Part shown: positions 7,020-14,407 of the stretch, in pieces
Layout: the number at the start of each line of letters is the position of its first letter
Position numbering within the stretch: the stretch's first letter is position 1
Assembly (NCBI GenBank): GCA_026001245.1
Contig: BNZR01000028.1
Coordinates: 1 to 19,394 of the forward strand
Source: Clostridia bacterium
GTDB taxonomy: Bacteria; Bacillota_A; Clostridia; Oscillospirales; UBA929
Direction of reading: 5' to 3'
DNA length: 19,394 nt
Notes under the pieces: model-generated
Told to the model about the DNA's origin: nothing
Database searches by the model: none
What the model saw: only the letters and a program-made list of their open reading frames with translations
Program-made: the position numbers and the translations under genes

Positions 7020-7847
7020 GTGAAAATGAATGTCGCCACAGACGAGTGGGTGCGGATAAAACTGCCGCACCATGTAGACCGTCAGGATCGGTTGTTGCTC
7101 GTTAAGAACCATATCCTCCCTGAACTTGGTGAGATGGACATGGAGAAGATAACGAGCGAAACAATCCACAGCTATCTGGAACGCAAAGCCTCCGACGGGT
7201 TAAGCGTCGTGACCGTTCGTACGCTGGGCGGTATAATTAAGTCCGTCTTGCGTGTTCAAGGGTTCAGACCTAAAGTGACATTGCCGAAAAATCGGGAAGA
7301 AGACTCGAAAGTCCTCACGCATGACGAACAGCTTAGGCTTGAAGTGTTCTTGAACAAGAATACTGACATCAACAAGTTGGAGGTATTGCTGTGTCTGCAC
7401 ACGGGTATGCGCGTGAACGAGTTGGGAGCGCTGAAGTGGGAAGACATCGGGGAACGTGAGATTTTCGTGCGAAACGGCATAAAACGCATAGCGGGCAAAG
7501 GCTTGGAGATATACGTGTTGGGAGGTAAAAGCCAGCGGAGGTTGCCGATTCCTGTGTTTTTGAAAGAGAAACTGGAGGAATTCCGTCCGAAAAATCAACA
7601 GGCATATTTTCTCTCGTGTGAGGCGTGGATGGTTGAGCCGCGATATGTTGAACGGCGACTGGCCGAGTTCGGCGAGGATTGTGAGATTCCGGGACTGACG
7701 TTTAGGGTGTTGCGGAACACGTTCGTTCATCGAGCCGCTGAGTTTAATATGGATTCGCGGGAGCTGTTGCGGCGACTGGGCTGCGTGAAGCTGAACAAGG
7801 AGTTTACGGAGATATTGAGGGAAGCACAGGGTAAGGTTGCGATTTGA
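7020..7847 (+). CDS. Degenerate tyrosine recombinase, predicted catalytically dead
   Basis: GTG at 7020 is preferred because GGAAGG (7005-7010) lies 9 nt upstream; the in-frame ATG at 6999 has no ribosome site, and ATG 7026 is an alternative. The 275-residue protein has a SAM-like core-binding region (about 1-85) and a recombinase catalytic fold. It keeps R131 (HTGMRVNEL), K170 (GGKSQRR) and R232. The H of the HxxR box is replaced by R229 (TFRVLRNTF), the following H by N233, and the LGH histidine by C255. No tyrosine lies where the nucleophile should be (around E264), nor anywhere after Y209. It therefore should not cut DNA. It is the first gene after the candidate promoter switch and is 17 nt from the next gene. 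It may be a DNA-binding partner of the intact recombinase, a regulator, or a decaying integrase. Confidence 0.82.
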   Translation: MKMNVATDEWVRIKLPHHVDRQDRLLLVKNHILPELGEMDMEKITSETIHSYLERKASDGLSVVTVRTLGGIIKSVLRVQGFRPKVTLPKNREEDSKVLTHDEQLRLEVFLNKNTDINKLEVLLCLHTGMRVNELGALKWEDIGEREIFVRNGIKRIAGKGLEIYVLGGKSQRRLPIPVFLKEKLEEFRPKNQQAYFLSCEAWMVEPRYVERRLAEFGEDCEIPGLTFRVLRNTFVHRAAEFNMDSRELLRRLGCVKLNKEFTEILREAQGKVAI

Positions 7848-7864
7848 GTTGAGGGGGTGAGGTT

Positions 7865-9082
7865 TTGTTCAGTAAGTCAGAGTACAAACGCGCACAGCGG
7901 AAATTCCCGACCGACGCGCTGACAGTCTGTTTTGGCGTGTCCGCAGACGGTTACGGCGGCGGAGTTCGCGCTGTGTATGAAGCTATGCTTGCTGACGAGA
8001 AATACTCCCTGTACAATTTTGTTTGGGGTGTCCCTGAAACCGATGTTAGAGATTACTTGTTTTTACGTGAGAATCCTCGGACGCGAATCGTGAAGATTGG
8101 CAGCGAACATCACCTCCGCGCACTGGTTCGGGCTAAGTATTGGTTCAGCGACGGAAGTTTTGGAATTAAAGCAAAGAAAGACCAAGTTTTGACTTGCACG
8201 AAAGACAGCAATCCTATAGAACTGTTGGAGCGAGTTATTGACTTAAACGAAGTGAGAACCGAAGCCGCAAAGAAAGCTGTCGAACGCAGAGAACGCGGCT
8301 ATGAGCGCTACGCGAAATTCATGGGTATATTTCGCGGAATGGGTTTATATGCATCTAAAAATGCCAAAAAGTTGGCTTCATATCGGGACAAGCATAAAGG
8401 ACAGCGGTGTTTTCTTGTTGGCAACGGTCCGAGCCTAACAACTACAGACCTTAGCAAACTCAAAGGCGAAATAACATTTGGATGTAACATGATTACGAAG
8501 ATATTTGACCAAACGGACTGGCGACCGAATTACTACTTTCTGCTTGAATGGCCGGTAATGGCACAAGTCAAGGACGAAATTGCGGATTGTGAAGTGTTTT
8601 TCAGTCGGCAAGGATACTTGAAGTTAAAAGAACATGATATGTTGCCGCCGAAATATGTATATGTCAATCAGATATTTCCAAGAGATAAATATTGGGTGAC
8701 AAACAATTTGTTTAAGTATTTTATAACGTCGAGAGCCACAGTTATGACATATATTATCGAAACTGCGATGTATATGGGATTCAGCGAGATATATCTGCTT
8801 GGCGTAGATAACACTAATCCGTTTGTTTCGGGTAGTCATTTTTCGCCTAACTATCGCGACGAGAAGTTGCAATATCGGGAGAATCTCAAAGCCGTGCGGA
8901 CGGCGGGGCAGTTTAAGAATGCTTTAGAAATACAGGGTAATATCACGAAAACCAACGCAGATTATGCGTATGGTGAGTTGTGTGAATATGCGGAGAAGCG
9001 CGACATTCACATTTACAACGCGACACGCGGCGGCGAGTTGGAATCGTTTGAGCGTGTGGATTTGGATGAGGTGGTGGCATAA
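7865..9082 (+). CDS. GT42/DUF115-like glycosyltransferase with TagB-like N-terminus
   Basis: A 405-residue protein starting at TTG 7865, with AGGGGG 7 nt upstream and a 17-nt gap from the previous gene. Residues ~15-105 resemble the N-terminal part of TagB/TagF CDP-glycerol glycerophosphotransferases (VYEAML, NFVWGVPET, RAKYWFSDG). Residues ~178-390 resemble the DUF115 and GT42 sialyltransferase fold: CFLVGNGPSL (182-191), CNMI (207-210), and ITSRATVMTYIIETAMYMGF (287-306), then SEIYLLGVD (307-315), with a later SHF (324-326). The last pieces parallel those of Campylobacter Cst-II, where a similar GNGPSL binds CMP-sugar. DUF115 proteins are also linked to flagellin glycosylation (Maf). Next to NeuB and NeuA, transfer of a nonulosonic acid is the likeliest role. 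No signal peptide or membrane segment is visible. Confidence 0.75.
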   Translation: MFSKSEYKRAQRKFPTDALTVCFGVSADGYGGGVRAVYEAMLADEKYSLYNFVWGVPETDVRDYLFLRENPRTRIVKIGSEHHLRALVRAKYWFSDGSFGIKAKKDQVLTCTKDSNPIELLERVIDLNEVRTEAAKKAVERRERGYERYAKFMGIFRGMGLYASKNAKKLASYRDKHKGQRCFLVGNGPSLTTTDLSKLKGEITFGCNMITKIFDQTDWRPNYYFLLEWPVMAQVKDEIADCEVFFSRQGYLKLKEHDMLPPKYVYVNQIFPRDKYWVTNNLFKYFITSRATVMTYIIETAMYMGFSEIYLLGVDNTNPFVSGSHFSPNYRDEKLQYRENLKAVRTAGQFKNALEIQGNITKTNADYAYGELCEYAEKRDIHIYNATRGGELESFERVDLDEVVA

Positions 9083-9129
9083 CTTAGGAATGCACTAAAC
9101 ACAGCAAGAAAAGAATTGGAGGAAAACTC

Positions 9130-10014
9130 ATGACTTATCAAACCTACGAAGCACCAAAAGTTATCGCAGAAATTGGGTGCAACCACATGGGCGATATGGA
9201 ATTGGCGAAAAAGATGATTCGCGAGGCGGCTTTCTGCAACGCTGATGTCGTCAAGTTCCAAAAACGCAATAACCGAGAATTGCTGACGGATGAGCAATAT
9301 AACGCTCCGCATCCCAATCCCGCTAACTCATATGGAGAAACCTATGGAGAACACCGCGAGTTCTTAGAGTTTACGCCAGAACAACACGCCGAGTTGCAAG
9401 ACTATTGCAGAGAAGTAGGGATTATTTACGGTTGTTCGGTATGGGATTTGACCTCGGCGCAACAGATAATGAAACTTCATCTCTCGTCTATCAAAATACC
9501 CTCTGCCTGCAACAACAATGAGAGAATGTTGCGTTTTTTGTGTCAGCATTATATCGGAGAGATACATGTTTCGCTGGGCATGACGACTCGCGACGAGTTG
9601 CACGATATGATACGGCTGTTTGAGGAAGAAAACAGATTGAGAGATGTTGTATTGTATATCTGTACCTCTGGGTATCCCGTACCGTTTAAGGATTTGCGGT
9701 TGTTGGAGATAGAGCGTATCAAAACTGTATACGGCAACATTGTCAAAGGAATTGGGTTTTCGGGACATCACCTCGGTATTGCGGCAGACATTGCCGCGTA
9801 CACGCTTGGAGCATCGATAATTGAACGTCACTTCACGCTCGACCGCACAATGAAAGGTACAGACCATGCCGCGTCATTAGAGCCGGATGGCTTGCGGAAA
9901 CTCAAACGCAACTTGGAAGCGGTATATCAAGCGTTGCATGAGCGAGGGACTAATATTCTTCCGATTGAGAAGCCACAAAGAGATAAGCTGAAATACCGGG
10001 GTGAGGATGAGTGA
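9130..10014 (+). CDS. neuB: NeuB-family nonulosonic acid synthase lacking SAF domain
   Basis: ATG 9130 has GGAGG 7 nt upstream. The 294-residue protein carries the NeuB TIM barrel: IAEIGCNHMGD (12-22), VKFQK (41-45), a SIKIPSACNNNE segment, HVSLGMT, YICTSGYPVPF, GFSGHHLGI, and a final IIERHFTLDRTMKGTDH segment followed by ASLEP. The enzyme condenses phosphoenolpyruvate with ManNAc or a related hexose to give a sialic, legionaminic or pseudaminic acid. The usual C-terminal SAF (antifreeze-like) domain is missing: the protein stops about 50 residues short of the usual ~340-350. The stop overlaps the next start by 4 nt, so translation is probably coupled. Which nonulosonic acid is made cannot be told from this window; no epimerase, dehydratase or aminotransferase is present. 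Confidence 0.9.
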   Translation: MTYQTYEAPKVIAEIGCNHMGDMELAKKMIREAAFCNADVVKFQKRNNRELLTDEQYNAPHPNPANSYGETYGEHREFLEFTPEQHAELQDYCREVGIIYGCSVWDLTSAQQIMKLHLSSIKIPSACNNNERMLRFLCQHYIGEIHVSLGMTTRDELHDMIRLFEEENRLRDVVLYICTSGYPVPFKDLRLLEIERIKTVYGNIVKGIGFSGHHLGIAADIAAYTLGASIIERHFTLDRTMKGTDHAASLEPDGLRKLKRNLEAVYQALHERGTNILPIEKPQRDKLKYRGEDE

Positions 10015-11159
10015 GAACGGTTGCGTTTATCCCTGTGCGCGGTGGTAGCAAGTCAATTCCGCTGAAAAACATCAAGCTCATCGCGGGAAAACCGTTGATT
10101 TATTGGACGGCTAAAGCCGCGAGTGATTGTCTGTTTATTGACGAAGTTTATATTGCCACGGATAGCGATGTAATAGCCGAAACGGTTAAGAAGTTGCAAT
10201 TACCTAAAGTTTCTGTTGTCGGTCGTTCTGTTGATAGCGCCACGGACACGGCGAGTACAGAGTCGGCAATGTTGGAGTTTGCGGCGCAGCATGAATTTGA
10301 CAGGATTGCGTTGATACAAGCAACATCGCCGCTACTGGTAGAAGAAGATTTGAATGGCGGTTTTAAGTTATTCGAGAGCAAAAACATCGACAGCGTATTG
10401 TCTGTTGTGCGGCAGAAACGCTTTCATTGGCAATTTGACGGAAATGGTATTGCAACTCCTACAAACTATGACTATCTCAAACGTCCGCGCAGGCAGGAAT
10501 TTGACGGTTATTTAGTTGAAAATGGCGCGTTTTATATCACAAGTCGGAGGCAGTTATTAGAAACGCGTTGCAGAATTTCCGGCAACATTCGGGCATATGA
10601 GATGTCGGAAGAAAGCTATTTTGAAATAGACGAACCGAGTGATTGGATAATCGTTGAGAACTTGCTGCAAAAACGTCATAAAAAGAGTACTCAAATCAAA
10701 CTTGTGGCAACCGATTGTGACGGAGTTTTGACAGACGGCGGCATGTATTACTCCGAAAATGGCGATGAACTGAAACGCTTTAACGCGAAAGACGGGCATG
10801 GCTTCAAGTTATTGCGCGACGCAGGTATAAAGACTGCTATCATCAGCGGAGAGTATAACGCGATATTGGAGCGACGGGCGAAGAAGCTCAAAGTTGACAG
10901 CTTAATTATGGGTGAGCAAGACAAGTTGGGCGCGTTGACAAGACTTTGCGACGAGTACGGTATGGACATAAGCGAAGCGGCGTACATCGGCGATGATGTT
11001 TTTGATATTCCGGCGCTCACGGCTTGCGGTATGGGTTGCGCCCCAGCGGACGCGTTGGACAGCGTTAAGAATGCGGCAAGCTATGTGTCGCGTGTTTCGG
11101 GCGGCAACGGAGTTTTCAGAGATGTTGCGGAGATTGTTTTATTAGGAGGGAATAGATAA
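10011..11159 (+). CDS. neuA: CMP-nonulosonate synthetase fused to KdsC-like HAD phosphatase
   Basis: A 382-residue two-domain protein starting at GTG 10011, 4 nt inside neuB. Residues 1-222 are a CMP-sugar nucleotidyltransferase: PVRGGSKSIPLKN (8-20), YIATDSDVI (47-55), LIQATSPL (101-108) and YLVENGAFYI (167-176). It should activate the NeuB product with CTP. Residues ~229-382 are a KdsC-type HAD phosphatase with nucleophile D235 and D237 in ATDCDGVLTDGG, IISG (277-280) and IGDDVFD (326-332). The phosphatase would release the 9-phosphate if NeuB uses a 6-phosphorylated sugar, so synthesis, dephosphorylation and activation are carried by two polypeptides. KdsC-like tails are known on animal CMP-sialate synthetases and some bacterial ones. 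Its stop overlaps the next ATG by one base. Confidence 0.9.
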   Translation: MRTVAFIPVRGGSKSIPLKNIKLIAGKPLIYWTAKAASDCLFIDEVYIATDSDVIAETVKKLQLPKVSVVGRSVDSATDTASTESAMLEFAAQHEFDRIALIQATSPLLVEEDLNGGFKLFESKNIDSVLSVVRQKRFHWQFDGNGIATPTNYDYLKRPRRQEFDGYLVENGAFYITSRRQLLETRCRISGNIRAYEMSEESYFEIDEPSDWIIVENLLQKRHKKSTQIKLVATDCDGVLTDGGMYYSENGDELKRFNAKDGHGFKLLRDAGIKTAIISGEYNAILERRAKKLKVDSLIMGEQDKLGALTRLCDEYGMDISEAAYIGDDVFDIPALTACGMGCAPADALDSVKNAASYVSRVSGGNGVFRDVAEIVLLGGNR

Positions 11160-14100
11160 TGGGGTTGTTTGGGAAGAAAAAGAATAATGCAATAATTCCA
11201 AAAGAGATTGCGCTTGTGAAGCCTGAAAACAAGGCTGATTATAATCTCGTTGCTTCCCCGGTGAAGTCGAAAGCTATAGATATTGACAGAACATTTGGAG
11301 GATTTAATATCTGCAATAGTAAAAACGTCAGATTGATTGAACAAAATGGTTTGTTTGTCATTAAGAAAGGCTCCCTCAGTTTTGCTGTTGAAGTTAAGCC
11401 AAATACAGTCTATCGAGTAACTCGCAATGAAGTGGCTACTGCCAACGACAGATTTAGAATATATTTTTGTGATGGTAATTTTCTAGAAGATAAAAGTTTA
11501 CGGAAGCAAAAAACATGGGGATACGACAATCAAATGGGAGCGACTTTCAGAACTGACGAAAGTACAAAGTATTTGCTCATATATCTAGGAGCTGAAAAGC
11601 AATACTCAAACGTGTGCGTAAACATGACTGAATTTGAAAAATCCTTAACAAGCTTATTTACGCCCCAAAAAAGCACTTACAATTCCGACATACTAATTCG
11701 TAGGGTTCGTAGTGCTTGGCGAACAAGTGGCGCAACGAATAGCTTGATTGAAATACTTGACTTCATCAGTCAAGGGCAATGGGCGTGGAAAAATGAAGAC
11801 AGTAGAATTTGGCTGATATATTGTGCTTGCCTAATTGAAAAAGGAGAAATTGATGGCGCGGCAAAGATACTCAATATCTATAAAGGTAGATATGGATTGT
11901 TGAACATAGAAAAATTCTTAACAGTAGCCACATTTGCACGTAGTATTGGCATCAGAAACTCAAGCATAGACAAGGCGAATATTGTGTTCAATCAACTGGA
12001 AAATAATATAAAAAATAATATATTTAAGCAATATGTGCGCGGTAAAACTATCGCTGTTGTCGGCAACGGAGATACGGAAATCGGCAAAAGATTGGGTGGA
12101 GAAATTGATTCACACGACATTGTTATTAGATTCAATAATTATCCGCAAGGATATGAAGCGGATTACGGTAATAAAACTACTGTATGGGTCAGAAACGGCA
12201 ATCGTTTGTTGATTGACAAGGCAAATTTAGAAGATTTTGATTTGGTTGTTTGGGAACCGGAATTTAAGCACACTCCTCTGCAATATACACAATTGGATGT
12301 CTTGTTCCGAGATTTGAGCATTTATCCCGAAAAAGTTATATATTTTGACTGGGAAACGAAAACGAAGCTACTTGCAATTTCAGGGATTACTGTGCCTACC
12401 TCCGGTTGTGTGTTGCTTTGGATGCTATATTCTGCCTTGGGAGGACTAAATAATGTTGACGTTTACGGGTTTTCATTCCTAAAAAAAGATTACGAGAATA
12501 CGAAACACTTTTATGACGATTTATCAAAAATGGATGGTGATCACGACCCCGCCAAAGAATATGACTTTCTTTACACTCTCTATTGGGGTAGCAAAGATAA
12601 TGGTATGGATTCGTCGGAAAATCATATCGCATTGGTTTCTTGCGCATTTGAAAACAAAAACGGCATTGGTGATGTTTTGGAACAACAGCGCTGCTTCTTC
12701 GGAAAACAGTTCCGCAATAGTAAATTGCTGTATCTTAATGCGCCAGACATAGAAAAGCACAAGCGCAACACATCGGTCTTAACCACAGGTTTGAATGAGC
12801 GAGTTGGCGCGCTCTTTGTTGCCGCTGATTTTATTCAAAACAACGAACAAATTGAAATGGAACTCAACAGCGGAGCAAAACTATTGTTCATTTGTCATGA
12901 TGTGGGTACGGCTTATGGCGCATATTTGTGCGGATACAAATATGCTCTTGTATATCATTTGACAGGGAACTTGTCGAGCAACCTTGAAGCGGCAGGCTAT
13001 GAACTCAGCGAGCGAGAGAAAATCCTTGCCGATAAGATTGAAAAAATCGCGTTTGAAAATGCAGAGAAAGTATACTTTCAATCGCCTTATGTCCGTGAAG
13101 CGTTTGTTAAAACCTCTACTGTTGTGGGTTCTTTTGCAGATTACTATTTGCCTAACACCACGTTTAGCAAAGGGTCGAGTTCAATTACGCTCGAACAGTA
13201 CGAATTGCCGCCAAAAACAAAAAAGCTATCAGTGTTTATCAGCATCTCTGATTTCAGTCATAGAGCAGGCATGGAACGCGTGCCTGAATTCCTTGAAGCA
13301 TACGTCGGTATTTCAGGTGAGAAGGTTCTGTGGATTGCTGTGGGGTCAACAGGCAACGACAAGGATATTTACAACTCACTTGTAGCTGCAAAAGACAACT
13401 GGGATTTCAAATCTCTTTTTATAGGCGAAACTATAGGGCGCGATGAACAATCAGCGTTAATTGATTATGCTGATTATTTCATAATGTTACAACGCGACAC
13501 GGTGTTTGACAGCGCGGCACTTGAAGCCATGCGCGAGAAGAAGCGTATGATACTTTCTGATGTCGGCGGCAACAACGAACTAAATATCGCCGACAATGTG
13601 GTCATAGTTCATGATGACAATTATAATATTGCCGTGCGTGACGCGTTAAAAAGAAACGCAGTAATTTGGGGAGAGAGTAACCATCAAGTTTTTAATGAGC
13701 ATTTTTCAGAGGACGGTTTCTTTAAGAGTTACGCAAAAATGATGACTGACGAGCTTGAAAATATGGGAGTCGTATTTAGGCAAAATTCACAGGTAAACGA
13801 ACAAACATTCAAGCCATTCAAGGATTATTACAAAGGGAAGACCGCCGTTATATGCGGTTCGGGAAGTAGTCTTGATGGGTATAAGCCGATTGAGGGCGCA
13901 ATCCATATCGCAATAAATCGTGCTTTGTTCTATGAAGCCGTTGATTTCAATATGTTGTTTATGCACGAAATTCCAAAGAATCAGCCATATAACTTGGCGG
14001 ACTATAACAATTATTATTGCGATAAATTTTACGCATTTGACAGCGATTCAGACGTTGCGAGAGGCAAGCTTTTTAGATTTGAACTCTCGCCGATTGGATT

Positions 14101-14407
14101 TGATTACAGGATTGACGACCCTGAAGCAGAAATTGACAAGTACTGCGTGAGCAATATGAACTCTGCGTTGTTCTCTGCGTTACAATTCGCGGTATTTGCG
14201 GGATTTAAGAAAATTATTCTGTATGGTGTAGATTTCTCAGATATGAATTTCAACGGTCAAGCCAATCCAAACATATATAGCGAGCATATTGAGGATGTTT
14301 TTGCGGGATATATCTGGTTTGCTAAAAAAGATTATCCTGATGTTGAAATTAGAATCGGAAGTACAACAAATGAGAAGTTGAAAATTGAGAAGGGAGTCAA
14401 TTCATGA
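11159..14407 (+). CDS. Three-module glycosyltransferase: GT29 + GT4 + GT42/DUF115-like
   Basis: A 1082-residue protein. Residues ~40-160 look like a beta-rich, possibly carbohydrate-binding region, and ~175-290 look helical. Residues ~295-475 carry all four sialylmotifs of GT29 sialyltransferases, otherwise best known from animals: L (VVGNG at 300-304, then EIDSHDIVIRFN at 315-326), S (TSGCVLL...VDVYGFSF, 414-440), III (HFYD, 450-453) and VS (HxxxxE as HDPAKE, 462-467). Residues ~545-865 form a GT-B fold with a GT4-like end, FDSAALEAM (783-791) and LSDVGGNNE (799-807). Residues ~892-1070 form a second GT42/DUF115-like module: ICGSGSSLDGY (898-908), AINRALFY (918-925) and SALFSALQFAVFAGFKKIIL (1002-1021), then YGVDFSD (1022-1028). 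No transmembrane segment is visible. It starts on the last base of the neuA stop and ends 4 nt into the next gene. It may build a multi-sugar unit in the cytoplasm. Confidence 0.85.
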   Translation: MGLFGKKKNNAIIPKEIALVKPENKADYNLVASPVKSKAIDIDRTFGGFNICNSKNVRLIEQNGLFVIKKGSLSFAVEVKPNTVYRVTRNEVATANDRFRIYFCDGNFLEDKSLRKQKTWGYDNQMGATFRTDESTKYLLIYLGAEKQYSNVCVNMTEFEKSLTSLFTPQKSTYNSDILIRRVRSAWRTSGATNSLIEILDFISQGQWAWKNEDSRIWLIYCACLIEKGEIDGAAKILNIYKGRYGLLNIEKFLTVATFARSIGIRNSSIDKANIVFNQLENNIKNNIFKQYVRGKTIAVVGNGDTEIGKRLGGEIDSHDIVIRFNNYPQGYEADYGNKTTVWVRNGNRLLIDKANLEDFDLVVWEPEFKHTPLQYTQLDVLFRDLSIYPEKVIYFDWETKTKLLAISGITVPTSGCVLLWMLYSALGGLNNVDVYGFSFLKKDYENTKHFYDDLSKMDGDHDPAKEYDFLYTLYWGSKDNGMDSSENHIALVSCAFENKNGIGDVLEQQRCFFGKQFRNSKLLYLNAPDIEKHKRNTSVLTTGLNERVGALFVAADFIQNNEQIEMELNSGAKLLFICHDVGTAYGAYLCGYKYALVYHLTGNLSSNLEAAGYELSEREKILADKIEKIAFENAEKVYFQSPYVREAFVKTSTVVGSFADYYLPNTTFSKGSSSITLEQYELPPKTKKLSVFISISDFSHRAGMERVPEFLEAYVGISGEKVLWIAVGSTGNDKDIYNSLVAAKDNWDFKSLFIGETIGRDEQSALIDYADYFIMLQRDTVFDSAALEAMREKKRMILSDVGGNNELNIADNVVIVHDDNYNIAVRDALKRNAVIWGESNHQVFNEHFSEDGFFKSYAKMMTDELENMGVVFRQNSQVNEQTFKPFKDYYKGKTAVICGSGSSLDGYKPIEGAIHIAINRALFYEAVDFNMLFMHEIPKNQPYNLADYNNYYCDKFYAFDSDSDVARGKLFRFELSPIGFDYRIDDPEAEIDKYCVSNMNSALFSALQFAVFAGFKKIILYGVDFSDMNFNGQANPNIYSEHIEDVFAGYIWFAKKDYPDVEIRIGSTTNEKLKIEKGVNS

